A stretch of 64,000 bases of DNA from JANQQN01 sp964519665 (GTDB taxonomy: Bacteria; Myxococcota; Kuafuiibacteriia; Kuafuiibacteriales; Kuafuiibacteriaceae), in assembly GCA_964519665.1 (NCBI GenBank), contig CAZFIV010000001.1, positions 62,001-126,000 on the forward strand, in the 5' to 3' direction. This document shows positions 27,001 to 35,923 of this stretch, in pieces (the stretch's first letter is position 1; every line of letters starts with the position of its first letter). Below the pieces are notes generated by a model that worked only from the letters and a program-made list of their open reading frames with translations, was not told the DNA's origin and did not search any database. Both the position numbers and the translations under genes were made by a program.

Positions 27001-27100
27001 CGGTGGTCGGGTGGTGGCCGAGGGGCCGCCCGACAAGGTCGCCAAGGTTCACGAAAGCCATACCGGCCGATATCTTCGCGAGATCCTCTCTTCGGGTTGA
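24038..27100 (+). CDS. uvrA: Excinuclease ABC subunit A
   Basis: The protein has 1,020 residues, about 80 more than typical. Two ABC modules are present: Walker A GLSGSGKSS near 64-72 and GVSGSGKST near 711, with signatures LSGGEAQRIRLA near 560 and LSGGEAQRVKLAAEL near 900. The C-terminal zinc hook GRCEACQGQG and CEVCEGQRYN (about 809-840) is intact. The first zinc site is altered: the usual CPxCG before EMEPRLFSFN is CAVHPDS here, while GACPTCHG is kept. The signature-domain insert has an unusual CWHPLKTKRDG stretch where CPxCG is normal. UvrA2-UvrB2 scans DNA for bulky lesions. It stands alone and divergent from a lipoprotein gene. The start codon is uncertain by a few residues. Confidence 0.96.
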   Translation: MRGKATAAREVSPGYSTTLAEAAPKLGSARFDAHRVIRVRGAREHNLKGIDIDIPRDRLVVITGLSGSGKSSLAFDTIFAEGQRKYMESLSAYARQFLDQLKKPAIESIEGLPPTIAIEQRTTSASPRSTVATSTEIYDYLRLLFARVGTPVCWHPLKTKRDGTPTERCGLPISATHPSEVGQTVSRLPTGTRLLVLAPVVSAKKGHHKDVAERLVKDGFVRARVDGEIVDLQEKLQTGDSENPLELGRYEQHDIAAVVDRLVIKPSLRPRLAEAAQAALQLSGGTVIVSVQGEDKAWYDTVYSEHFSCAVHPDSALEEMEPRLFSFNAHQGACPTCHGIGVILEFDPELILPDPDKPIGQGGIAPWKKTGPGGRFTGRYIRRFCREFGVASSTPVGRLSDELRNVLLYGTDQDDVVRYGTLWEGVIPTLDDWWTRTDSDWAKDFLHGFQTDRTCPECFGARLNIKALSVHVQTDAPVPDAVTEGRRRHGLALDPHRINLADYCTLNIHTALEVIDRLRLSTEQAVIAKPIIAEVKARLGFLASVGLDYLSLDRKTNTLSGGEAQRIRLATQVGSGIVGACYVLDEPTIGLHARDNDRLIRTLRHLADIGNTVLVVEHDEEMIRAADHLVDIGPGPGVHGGEVVAQGSIEDICAAERSMTGRYLSKERSIPQPKRRRPVSAKRAIKVVEARANNLKGVDVSFPLGGMVAVTGVSGSGKSTLVNDILLQAAKKHLYGGRARPGAHKRVNGLNRIDRIIEVDQSPIGRTPRSNPATYTGCFDEIRKLYAELPDARARGYKPGRFSFNVKGGRCEACQGQGVKKVSMHFLPDVFVECEVCEGQRYNHETLEVRYRDKNIAQVLSMTVEDARSFFEPHPKIRRVAEALYAVGLGYLELGQTSTTLSGGEAQRVKLAAELSKGSASARSAQQHTLYILDEPTTGLHFEDVRKLVGVLEQLVDQGNTVVVIEHNLDVIKCADWMIDMGPEGGDGGGRVVAEGPPDKVAKVHESHTGRYLREILSSG

Positions 27101-27133
27101 CCCCAAGATGAGGTTTCTTCTTATTGCGGATCC

Positions 27134-27637
27134 ATGGCCTCCGCACCCGAGATCAGACCTCACTTCGACCTGCTCGTATCCCGCCCTCCCGATGAAGTGA
27201 TGACGCATTTATCCGCGCGGCTCGGCGACGATTCCCCATGGGTGGGCAACGTCCGCGGCCGGCACGTCCAGCTGATCGTTCCCCCGAAGCAGCGGCATTT
27301 GTGGTCCCCCTGGCTGACCTTCGAAGCTCAGGATCACGACGATGGGACCCTCCTGTCGGGCCAGTTTGCCCCTCATCCCAGCGTATGGACGGGCTACGTC
27401 GCGCTGGCCGGCAGCGTCATCTTTACCATGCTCGGCCTCGGATTCTTCGGCCTGTCGCAGATGCTGGCCGGCGAAGCGCCCACGATGCTGTGGTCGCTCC
27501 CGATCGGCGGGGTGGTGCTGGTGATTCTGTATCTGTTGTCGCTCGCGGGTCAGGGGCTCACCGCCCAGCAGATGCAAGGCATGCGAAGCTTCGTTAAGGC
27601 GTGTTTTCCTGAGGAGGAAGCCCGCTGGATCGAGTAG
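27134..27637 (+). CDS. Hypothetical membrane protein with two C-terminal helices
   Basis: The protein has 167 residues. The N-terminal 85 residues form a soluble domain with HFDLLVSRPPDEVMTHL, HVQLIVPPKQRHLWSPWL and TLLSGQFAPHPSVW; a SRPBCC-like strand pattern is possible. Two transmembrane helices follow (YVALAGSVIFTMLGLGFFGL and LPIGGVVLVILYLLSLAG), then a short amphipathic tail MQGMRSFVKACFPEEEARW. It lies 33 nt after uvrA. Its 3' end overlaps a convergent lipoprotein gene by 44 nt. The function is not known. Confidence 0.7.
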   Translation: MASAPEIRPHFDLLVSRPPDEVMTHLSARLGDDSPWVGNVRGRHVQLIVPPKQRHLWSPWLTFEAQDHDDGTLLSGQFAPHPSVWTGYVALAGSVIFTMLGLGFFGLSQMLAGEAPTMLWSLPIGGVVLVILYLLSLAGQGLTAQQMQGMRSFVKACFPEEEARWIE

Positions 27638-27884
27638 CGACCGGGCATTCGGTCGCAAACTCGGGATTGTCGAGGGTGGCTCGGCACGCGACCGGATCGT
27701 CGAGGTCGACCGTCCGCCGGCAAGAAAGGTTGTCACCAAGGCCGCATCGGTCGCACCGCTCGGCCAGGTCTCCGCAGGGGTCGTCGCCGCATCCTGCTGC
27801 CGCGAAGGCGACCAACAAAAGGGCGCCCACCGAAGCGCGCCACGCTGGGGGCGCCAGAGCCTGAATGTACGCCTCAAACAACAT
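27594..27884 (-). CDS. Small cysteine-rich lipoprotein
   Basis: The protein has 96 residues from ATG 27884 (MLFEAYIQALAPPAW). A hydrophobic segment ASVGALLLVAFAAAGCG ends in a lipobox (AAGC). The mature part is short and Cys-rich (CGDLAERCDRCG, LSCRRTV, ACRATL, TECP), about eight cysteines, and probably folds by disulfides in the periplasm or at the cell surface. Its last 44 nt overlap the convergent membrane protein gene. Small Cys-rich lipoproteins of this type are frequent in Myxococcota, and few have a function. Confidence 0.65.
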   Translation of the reverse strand: MLFEAYIQALAPPAWRASVGALLLVAFAAAGCGDDPCGDLAERCDRCGLGDNLSCRRTVDLDDPVACRATLDNPEFATECPVATRSSGLPPQENTP

Positions 27885-27940
27885 CGGATCCAAGGACCAC
27901 GACCGCCTCGGGCTTCGCGTTGTGTTACCTTCGCCAAGCC

Positions 27941-29293
<1,353 letters not shown>

Positions 29294-29297
29294 TCCC

Positions 29298-31025
29298 GTG
29301 GCACGCGTGCCTCTGACGCCCATCGGCAAATCTCGTGAGCAAGCGATCGACGACCGAACCTATCTCGAGCAGCGCGAAGACCTCGCCGCGCTCGACGGCC
29401 GGCTGGTCTCGCGGCGAGCCGTCGTCCACGACGGATGGGGGCAAAAGTACCGAGATCGGGTGCATGCCAAGGGCAAGCTGACCGCGCGAGAGCGGATCGA
29501 CCGGTTGAAAGACGCGGAAAGCGCGGTCCATGAGGTCGGTACCTTCGTCAACTTCGAGGTTCAGTTCGGCAACCTGACTTCGCCGGGCGCGGGGGTGGTG
29601 ACGGCTTTTGTTCGCATTCACGGGCTGTGGTGCATGGTGATCGCGAACGACAACACTGTCGCGTCGGGCGCATGGTGGCCCAAGACGCCCGAAAAGATCG
29701 AACGCGCGCAGACGATGGCGCTTCGTCTTCGTGTTCCGACCTTGTATCTGGTCGACTGTAGCGGCCTGTTTCTTCCGGAGCAGTCTCGAAGCTTCAGCGG
29801 CGCGACCGGCGCCGGGCATATCTTCAAGATGAATAGCCTGCTGTCGGCGTCAGGGGTGCCTCAGATCGCGGGGGTGTTCGGGGACTGCATCGCCGGCGGG
29901 GGATACATGCCCATCATTTCCGACCGCGTATACATGACCGAGCAGGCCTATATGGTGATCGCCGGGGCAGCGCTCATCAAAGGGGCGAAGAGTCAGAAGA
30001 TGACCAGCTTGGACATCGGAGGGCCCGAGGTGCACGTGCATCACAGCGGTTGTGCCGATGTGCGGGTCCCCGACGATGACACGCTTCTGGTTGCGATGCG
30101 CGAAGAGGTCCGGCGGTTGCCTTCGTCGGCGGCTGACTACTATCGCGGCGGTCGGGGCGCGATCGAGCCTCGTTTTCCGACGGTCGAGCTGTCGGGTCTG
30201 GTTCCGAGGGACCATCGGCAGGCCTACGCCGCCGAGGAAGTTCTCGCCCGCCTGACCGATCAGAGCCTGTTCTGGGAAGTCATGGCGGATGTCGGCGAAG
30301 AGATGATCTGCGGCGTTGGCCCTTTTGGCGGCCTGTACGCTGGGGTGATCATCAATCGACAAGGATTGGTCGGCGATCCCGAGCATCACGGCCGGCAGCG
30401 CCCGGCGGGCACGCTGTACCGAGCCGGCATCGCGAAGATCAGCGCCTTCAGCCGAGCCTGCAATGACGACGGTCTGCCGCTGATCTGGCTCCAAGACATC
30501 AGCGGGTTCGATATCGGCCAGGAAGCGGAAGCTCAGGGCCTGTTGGCGTTCGGCTCGAACCTCATCTACACCAACAGCACGAACCAAAACCCCATGTTTA
30601 CGGTTCTGCTCCGCAAGGCGTCCGGCGCCGGCTACTACGCGATGGCGGGCATGCCTTATGACCCTGTCGTGCAGCTGAGCACCCCGATCTCTCGACTGAG
30701 CGTCATGGAGGGCCGAACTTTGGCCATCGCGACCTTCAACACCAAGCTCGACGACGACTTCAACATCGTCTCCACCGACGCCGAAGAGCGCGCCAAGCTG
30801 GAGGCTGACATGGCCGCGGTCGAGGCGCGCATCGAAGAAGACATGGATCCCTACGTGTCCGCTCGCCAAATGGACACCGACGAGATCATCCGCCTCGACG
30901 AGCTTCGCGAGCGCCTCTGCGCGCTGGTCGAGATGAGCTACCAGGCGGTGGGCCACCGTCGAATCAAGAATCCCCGCATCTGGTCGTTGCACGACGTATC
31001 GGTGCTGATTCAAGGGGTGCGATGA
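29298..31025 (+). CDS. Acyl-CoA carboxylase carboxyltransferase (MccB/PccB type)
   Basis: The protein has 575 residues from a GTG preceded by GGAG at 7 nt. It carries the two crotonase-like halves of the carboxyltransferase fold. The N half has KLTARERIDRL, GAGVVTAFVRIHG, GGGYMPIISDRVYM and GGPEVHVHHSGCADV; the C half has VGPFGGLYAGVIINRQGL, LIWLQDISGFDIGQEAE and ASGAGYYAMAG. It transfers CO2 from carboxybiotin to an acyl-CoA. The type is closest to methylcrotonyl- or propionyl-CoA carboxylase beta chains. Its stop overlaps the carrier protein start. The N-terminal 60 residues are longer than in many PccB proteins. Confidence 0.93.
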   Translation: MARVPLTPIGKSREQAIDDRTYLEQREDLAALDGRLVSRRAVVHDGWGQKYRDRVHAKGKLTARERIDRLKDAESAVHEVGTFVNFEVQFGNLTSPGAGVVTAFVRIHGLWCMVIANDNTVASGAWWPKTPEKIERAQTMALRLRVPTLYLVDCSGLFLPEQSRSFSGATGAGHIFKMNSLLSASGVPQIAGVFGDCIAGGGYMPIISDRVYMTEQAYMVIAGAALIKGAKSQKMTSLDIGGPEVHVHHSGCADVRVPDDDTLLVAMREEVRRLPSSAADYYRGGRGAIEPRFPTVELSGLVPRDHRQAYAAEEVLARLTDQSLFWEVMADVGEEMICGVGPFGGLYAGVIINRQGLVGDPEHHGRQRPAGTLYRAGIAKISAFSRACNDDGLPLIWLQDISGFDIGQEAEAQGLLAFGSNLIYTNSTNQNPMFTVLLRKASGAGYYAMAGMPYDPVVQLSTPISRLSVMEGRTLAIATFNTKLDDDFNIVSTDAEERAKLEADMAAVEARIEEDMDPYVSARQMDTDEIIRLDELRERLCALVEMSYQAVGHRRIKNPRIWSLHDVSVLIQGVR

Positions 31026-31612
31026 TGGAGCGAGCCGCGCTGGTGGCCCTGTGCCGCCCGGCCGCCGAGGTCGGGCGCATCGAGGTTCGGTCGCCGGGCG
31101 TCGGATTGTGGCGAGGCCATCCGCCGATGGGCGCGGTCATCCGGCCGGGGGAGACGCTCGGCGCACTCGAGATCCTCGGTGCGCTCCACCCGCTCCGGGC
31201 GCCCATTCAAGCGGTCGGGCAGGTCGTCGCGAGGCCCGCTTCGAGCCTCGCGCGGGTGGCGGTCGAGTACGGGCAGGTGTTGCTCGTCTTGGATCCGCGC
31301 GCCGGCCATCTCCCGACGGGTGCGGTCGAAGAGGCGACCGCGGCGGTCACCGAGGGGGGCCGATTCTTCCTGGCTCCGATGAGCGGGCGTTATTACGCGC
31401 GTCCGGCTCCCGATAAACCGCCCTTCGTGGTGGTCGGTCAGGTGTTGAAGGCCGGGGACACGGTCGGCTTGCTCGAGGTGATGAAGACCTTCAACCGCAT
31501 AACGTATGGCGGTGGCGACGTTCCGGATAAAGGTCGAGTCAAACGGGTCATCCCGGCCGACGGCGACGACATCAATGCTGGGGATCCGATCCTCGAGATG
31601 GATGGCGATTAG
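31022..31612 (+). CDS. accB: Biotin carrier protein with two biotinyl-like domains
   Basis: The protein has 196 residues. The C-terminal domain (about 115-196) is a normal biotinyl domain with the lysine in EVMKTFNRI (K155) at the hairpin, plus PMSGRYYARP and GDPILEMDG strands. The N-terminal domain (about 15-92) repeats the same layout: RSPGVGLW, GAVIRPGETLGALEILG and YGQVLLVLDP. At the hairpin, Gly 53 stands where the lysine should be (EILGALHPL against EVMKTFNRI), so it cannot be biotinylated. The double domain is unusual; one possibility is docking to the carboxyltransferase or the biotin carboxylase. Its start overlaps the upstream stop (ATGA). Confidence 0.88.
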   Translation: MMERAALVALCRPAAEVGRIEVRSPGVGLWRGHPPMGAVIRPGETLGALEILGALHPLRAPIQAVGQVVARPASSLARVAVEYGQVLLVLDPRAGHLPTGAVEEATAAVTEGGRFFLAPMSGRYYARPAPDKPPFVVVGQVLKAGDTVGLLEVMKTFNRITYGGGDVPDKGRVKRVIPADGDDINAGDPILEMDGD

Positions 31613-31624
31613 GAGACTCGTCGA

Positions 31625-32113
31625 GTGGCCGAGCTCACGGACGTCTACTGCGATTGGTTCGAAGCGCTCGCCCCGGAGGTCGCCAAAGAGCTGGCGATGC
31701 TGCTGATGCGGTTGTTTCCGGGGAGCATGTTGGAGCCGACCCTCGCGACATCCGAGCTTACCGACGGATTTGTCCCTCGAATGCGGCGGCTCGGCGGTCG
31801 TGGGGGTCACCCTGACGTTGGCGCGGCCTTGACCCTGGCCAAGCTCACCGACTTCATCTTCGAAGAGCGGGGCGACCCCGAGCAGTGGGCGCAAAACCGC
31901 GCTCGGCTCGATGTCCTCGACGAAGCGCGCGAGGTGTTGGGTGACGCGATGTCGTCCGACGTCGCCGCCTGGGTGCAGCAGAACCGGCTCCGCCATCCGC
32001 TTCGGGCCAAGCAGTGGGCGAGGGCCGCCGAAGGTTGGCATGAGCTCAGGGCTGGTCCGCTCAGCGACGACCAGATCCGGCGCCGGCTCGACGAAATCTT
32101 GATGGGAATCTGA
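31625..32113 (+). CDS. Hypothetical protein in the carboxylase operon
   Basis: The protein has 162 residues from GTG 31625, with AGGAG 9 nt before it. It is helical and soluble: VYCDWFEALAPEVAKELAML, then LTLAKLTDFIFEERGDPEQW, then ARLDVLDEAREVLGDAM. No known family is recognised. The 12-nt gap to the biotin carrier gene argues for co-transcription and a linked role, perhaps in assembly or regulation of the carboxylase. That role is inference. Confidence 0.65.
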   Translation: MAELTDVYCDWFEALAPEVAKELAMLLMRLFPGSMLEPTLATSELTDGFVPRMRRLGGRGGHPDVGAALTLAKLTDFIFEERGDPEQWAQNRARLDVLDEAREVLGDAMSSDVAAWVQQNRLRHPLRAKQWARAAEGWHELRAGPLSDDQIRRRLDEILMGI

Positions 32114-32137
32114 ATATTTGTTCAGTAATATGAGGGG

Positions 32138-32617
32138 GTGCGAGCCCCATCGCTGGTCAACGTTTGGTTCGGAGGTCCGGCGGGCGTCCATCGACCCGCG
32201 TTCGACGCCGCAATAGTCGTCGGGGCGCCCGTCGGGGGCCCCGGTCTCGTCGTGTGGGGGCTGGGTCAGCCGTTCGAACAATATGCGCCGCCTCCCGAAG
32301 TCGGCTTGGAGCACGCCCGCCAGTGCGCGATGCGGGCTCATGTTCTGACCCTTCAGTGGGGCACGCCGAGCGCCGAGGTCGCCCGGATCGTTCACGAGGC
32401 CCGCCGTTTGGGCCGTCCGTTGCGGGCGGTCGACCTCGCCATGGTCAACGATATTCAGCAAACCGTCGACGACACTGCCGCCTGGCTTTCTTCTCCCCGC
32501 CCGAGTCTGTACGTCGTTGGGGGCGAACAAGAACCGCCCTCAAGCCCCTCTTATCGGCGGGCGCGAGAGCTTCTGGTGGGGGTGCTCAGAAAATTCCCCC
32601 GGCCCCGCGAGCTTTGA
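32138..32617 (+). CDS. Hypothetical protein, possibly from a leaderless transcript
   Basis: The protein has 159 residues from GTG 32138 (VRAPSLVNVWFGGPAG). The reading has strand-helix alternation, for example AAIVVGAPVGGPGLVVWGLG, HARQCAMRAHVLTLQWG, SLYVVGGEQEPP and RARELLVGVLRKF, and could be a Rossmann-like domain; no family was recognised. A TAATAT box ends 7 nt before the GTG, so transcription could start at or near the start codon itself. It is 24 nt behind the previous gene and converges on astB. Confidence 0.5.
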   Translation: MRAPSLVNVWFGGPAGVHRPAFDAAIVVGAPVGGPGLVVWGLGQPFEQYAPPPEVGLEHARQCAMRAHVLTLQWGTPSAEVARIVHEARRLGRPLRAVDLAMVNDIQQTVDDTAAWLSSPRPSLYVVGGEQEPPSSPSYRRARELLVGVLRKFPRPREL

Positions 32618-32649
32618 GCCCAGGTCATCGGGCGAGGGCAATGATCCCA

Positions 32650-33996
32650 TCAAGGCAGCTGAAACGGATAGATCGAGCCGAGCGACATGATTTGCGTAAT
32701 CTCGTCGAGCGCGGTTCGGCTCTCGTCCATCAGGGCTGGGTCGGCCAGGTCGCCAGGGCGAACTTGCTCTCGGTAGTGCTTTTCGACCCAGGCGATAAGC
32801 GTCTGATGGAGCTCGGGGCTGAAGACCGCGCCAGCGGAGATGGTCGCTTCTTCTTCCGCGGTCAGCTCGACCCGAAGTCGCAAGCAAGCCGGGCCCCCGC
32901 CGCCCTGCATGCTCTCCCGAAGCTCGAAGTAGTGGACCTCGTCGATGGGTCCGTCGCTCTGCACCAGCGACTCGATGTACGAGCGCACCCGGTCACTCTC
33001 TTCGCACTCTTTCGGCGAGATCAGGGCGATTCTGCCGTCGGGGCGACTCACAAGCTGGCTGTTGAAGAGATACGTCGCTACCGCCGCCCCGACCGGCACC
33101 GCTTCCGACGGCACCTGAATAGACCGGAGCGGCCGGCCCGCGATCTTCTCGTACGCGTCGCTCATCGCCGTGATGGTCGCCGGCGTGTCGACGAAGGCCG
33201 ATTCGTGGTGGAGGAAGACGTCGCGATGTCCAACCGCGATGACGTCGTTGTGAAAGACACCCTGGTCGACGACATCGGGGTTCTGTTGGACGATCAGGGC
33301 CCGATCGTCGGGGATTCGGTGCAACCGCTGGACGGCTCGGCAGGCCTCTTTCGTTTGCCGCGCCGGAAAGATTTTGGGCTTCGGGCCCCACGGGTCGGTC
33401 GCGCTCTCGCCGAACACGAACACGTGCAGGCCGCTCTCGCCGGCGTTCGGAGCCAGTCGGGTGTGGTTGGCCGCCCCTTCGTCCCCGAGGGCGGCCGTTG
33501 CCGGAAGGGGATCGTGGTGAACGAACCGTTCCTCCTCGCGAAAAACCGCCCGCAGGATTCGAGCGGTCGTCGGCGGCTCGATCGACCGGTGGATCTTGTT
33601 GTGGAGGTTGGCCGGCGTAAAGTGTACGCGGCCATCGGTGCTGTCGACGCTCGGGCACACTGTGGCCGCGTTGGCGGTCCACATGCTCGAGGCCGAATAA
33701 CACGCAGCGAGCAGCAGCGGTTCATCCGCAGCGACCCGGGACAGAATGTCCTCATCGGATCCCTCGAATCCGAGGCGTCGAGCGAGCGACAGTTCGGGAC
33801 GGAAGTGCGGTGGAAAGATGCCCTGGGGAACTCCGAGCTCGTACATGGACCGCATTTTCTCGAGTCCCTGCAGAGCCGCGCGCCGCGGGTTGGACACTTC
33901 GCCTTCATGCGCCGCGGAGGCGACGTTGCCAAAAGAGATGCCGCCGTAGTGGTACGAGGGGCCAACAAGTCCATCGAAGTTCAGTTCTCGGGCCAT
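32650..33996 (-). CDS. astB: N-succinylarginine dihydrolase
   Basis: The protein has 448 residues. Family marks are LNFDGLVGPSYHYGGIS at the N-terminus, TPANLHNKIHRSIEPP, ANHTRLAPN, QQNPDVVDQGVFHNDVIAVG and the C-terminal catalytic cysteine segment QGGGGPACLRLRVEL. AstB converts N2-succinylarginine to N2-succinylornithine, CO2 and two ammonia in the arginine succinyltransferase pathway. No astA, astC, astD or astE genes are in the window, so either the rest lies elsewhere or this is a solitary homologue with another guanidino substrate. It is divergent from mtnB, 75 nt apart. Confidence 0.93.
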   Translation of the reverse strand: MARELNFDGLVGPSYHYGGISFGNVASAAHEGEVSNPRRAALQGLEKMRSMYELGVPQGIFPPHFRPELSLARRLGFEGSDEDILSRVAADEPLLLAACYSASSMWTANAATVCPSVDSTDGRVHFTPANLHNKIHRSIEPPTTARILRAVFREEERFVHHDPLPATAALGDEGAANHTRLAPNAGESGLHVFVFGESATDPWGPKPKIFPARQTKEACRAVQRLHRIPDDRALIVQQNPDVVDQGVFHNDVIAVGHRDVFLHHESAFVDTPATITAMSDAYEKIAGRPLRSIQVPSEAVPVGAAVATYLFNSQLVSRPDGRIALISPKECEESDRVRSYIESLVQSDGPIDEVHYFELRESMQGGGGPACLRLRVELTAEEEATISAGAVFSPELHQTLIAWVEKHYREQVRPGDLADPALMDESRTALDEITQIMSLGSIYPFQLP

Positions 33997-34071
33997 CGGA
34001 AGCGCTTTAGCATGCTCTCGTCGCGATTCGAGTGGAAAACTCCGCGAAGCCGCTGCTAGCGTACGAGCTCA

Positions 34072-34674
34072 ATGGACATCCGAGAAGCAACGTTCGCTTT
34101 GATCGACGTCGGTCGCTTCCTCTTTTCCAAGGGATGGGTGGCTGCGACGAGCGGCAATCTGTCCGCTCGCCTCGACGATGGGACTGTGTTGGTCACGGTG
34201 TCGGGAGTCCACAAGGGCGACCTGAGCCCGGAGGGTTTGATGCGGATCGACGCCGAGGGGGTGGCCCTGATGCCCGAGCGCCGGCCGTCGGCGGAGACGC
34301 CCCTGCATCTGATGATCTACCGCCGATTCCCGGACGCCAGGGTCGTCCTGCATACCCATTCGCCCCTCGCCACGGTGCTGTCTATGGGTGGGTACGACTT
34401 GACGTTTGAAGGCTTCGAGATGCTGAAGGCCATGTCGACCATCGAGTCCCACGAGCGACGGTTGAGGCTGCCGGTGTTCGCCAACGACCAGAACGTGGCT
34501 CGCCTGGCCGACCGGGTCGCCGTCCACGCCGGGGTCACCCATGGCTTCATGATCGCGGGCCACGGCCTGTACACCTGGGGTGAGAACGTGGGCGCGGCCC
34601 GACGTCATCTCGAAGCGATTGAGTTTCTGCTCGAATGCGAGCACCTTCGACGAGCTACTGGAGCTTCATCATGA
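34072..34674 (+). CDS. mtnB: Methylthioribulose-1-phosphate dehydratase
   Basis: The protein has 200 residues of the class II aldolase/adducin fold. TSGNLSARL is the phosphate-binding turn, and HTHSPLATV plus the histidine in GHGLYTWGENVGAARRHLE provide zinc ligands. MtnB dehydrates 5-methylthioribulose 1-phosphate in the methionine salvage pathway. Its stop codon overlaps the ATG of mtnD (ATGA), and mtnC follows, so an mtnBDC operon is clear. mtnA, mtnK or mtnN are not in the window. Confidence 0.93.
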   Translation: MDIREATFALIDVGRFLFSKGWVAATSGNLSARLDDGTVLVTVSGVHKGDLSPEGLMRIDAEGVALMPERRPSAETPLHLMIYRRFPDARVVLHTHSPLATVLSMGGYDLTFEGFEMLKAMSTIESHERRLRLPVFANDQNVARLADRVAVHAGVTHGFMIAGHGLYTWGENVGAARRHLEAIEFLLECEHLRRATGASS

Positions 34675-35210
34675 GCCGATTACGCGTGTACCCCGAAGAC
34701 CGTCCCGATTCACCGGAGACCATCGAAGACCCGCAATCGATCGCCGACGCCCTGTCGGAGATCGGCGTTCGCTTCGAGCGGTGGTCGGCGACCGCCGAGC
34801 TGGGGCCAGATGCCACGCAAGACGACGTCATCGCCGCCTACCAGGGCGACGTCGACCGATTGATTGCGGAGTCGGGCTTTCGGTCGGTCGACGTCATTTC
34901 GTTGACCCCCGACCATCCCCAAAAAGAAGCCTTGCGAGGTAAGTTCTTGGAAGAACACACCCACGCGGAGTTCGAGATCCGGTTCTTCGTCGACGGCGCT
35001 GGGCAATTCAACCTGCATAAGAACGGTAAGGTCTTCGAGGTGCTTTGCGAACGCGGTGATCTGATCTCGGTTCCCGATGGCACCCCGCACTGGTTCGACA
35101 TGGGTCCAAACCCCAGCTTCAAAGCCATCCGGTTCTTCACGAACCCCGAGGGCTGGGTCGCGAGGTTCACGGGCAGCGACATCGCGGGTCGATTCCCGCG
35201 ATTCGAGTAG
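34671..35210 (+). CDS. mtnD: Acireductone dioxygenase
   Basis: The protein has 179 residues from ATG 34671, the overlap with mtnB. The cupin metal ligands are in EEHTHAEFEIRFF (H-x-H-x3-E), with a later His in GTPHWFDMGP. With Fe(II) it opens acireductone to the 2-keto acid precursor of methionine; with Ni(II) the family can make an off-pathway product. The frame upstream of this ATG is a shadow of mtnB. The gene is 16 nt before mtnC. Confidence 0.94.
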   Translation: MSRLRVYPEDRPDSPETIEDPQSIADALSEIGVRFERWSATAELGPDATQDDVIAAYQGDVDRLIAESGFRSVDVISLTPDHPQKEALRGKFLEEHTHAEFEIRFFVDGAGQFNLHKNGKVFEVLCERGDLISVPDGTPHWFDMGPNPSFKAIRFFTNPEGWVARFTGSDIAGRFPRFE

Positions 35211-35226
35211 TAGGAAGGTGTCCCGC

Positions 35227-35907
35227 ATGGCCCGGGTGGTGGTGACCGACATCGAGGGCACGACGTCTTCGATCGCATTCGTCAAGGAGACGTTGTTTCC
35301 CTACGCTCGGGAGCGAATCGGAGCATTCATACGAGCGAACGCCGATGTTCCGGAAGTAGCGGAGCACCTCGCTGCGACTCGAGGGAAGGATGTCCTCGAC
35401 CTCGACGGAGTGATCCGTCGGCTCGAGGGCTGGATCGACGAAGATCGAAAGGCGACCCCGTTGAAGGCCTTGCAGGGCATGATCTGGCGCGAGGGATACG
35501 CCGAAGGCGCCTACCAGGGTCACGTCTACCCCGATGCGGTCGAAGGCCTGAGGCGATGGCACGCCATGGGGGTCGACCTGTACGTGTACTCATCGGGTTC
35601 GGTACCCGCCCAGCAACTCATCTTTCGGCATACCCCGGCCGGCGATTTGACACCCTTGTTCAGCGGCTACTTCGATACCCGGGTGGGCGGCAAGAAGGAC
35701 GCCGCGAGTTACCGGGCCATTGCGAAGCGGATCGACGTCGATCCCGGCGAGGTCCTCTTCTTGTCGGATGTGACGGCCGAGCTCGATGCGGCCCGCGACG
35801 CTGGCATGAAAACGGTGCGCCTCGTGCGGCCCGAAGACGGGACGGTCGCCGGCTCGTCGCACCCGGAGGTCGACACATTCGACACGATCGACCCGCAGAA
35901 GGTATAG
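35227..35907 (+). CDS. mtnC: Enolase-phosphatase E1
   Basis: The protein has 226 residues from ATG 35227, preceded by AGGAAGG. It has a HAD fold, with DIEGTTSSI as motif I (the first Asp is the nucleophile), the cap domain with LQGMIWREGYAEG, YVYSSGSVPAQQ as motif II, and LFLSDVTAELDAARDAGM as motif IV. It enolises and dephosphorylates 2,3-diketo-5-methylthiopentyl-1-phosphate to acireductone, the substrate of MtnD. It ends 16 nt before a convergent HAD phosphatase gene. Confidence 0.94.
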   Translation: MARVVVTDIEGTTSSIAFVKETLFPYARERIGAFIRANADVPEVAEHLAATRGKDVLDLDGVIRRLEGWIDEDRKATPLKALQGMIWREGYAEGAYQGHVYPDAVEGLRRWHAMGVDLYVYSSGSVPAQQLIFRHTPAGDLTPLFSGYFDTRVGGKKDAASYRAIAKRIDVDPGEVLFLSDVTAELDAARDAGMKTVRLVRPEDGTVAGSSHPEVDTFDTIDPQKV

Positions 35908-35923
35908 CTGAAGGTGTAAGGCG

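Noticed and set aside
29850..31013. Minus-strand open frame of 387 codons
   Set aside because: It is antisense to the carboxyltransferase, whose family motifs cover the region.
32164..34059. Plus-strand open frame of 631 codons
   Set aside because: It is antisense to astB, whose motifs are complete, and the product is Arg/Pro-rich without any domain; a high-GC shadow frame.
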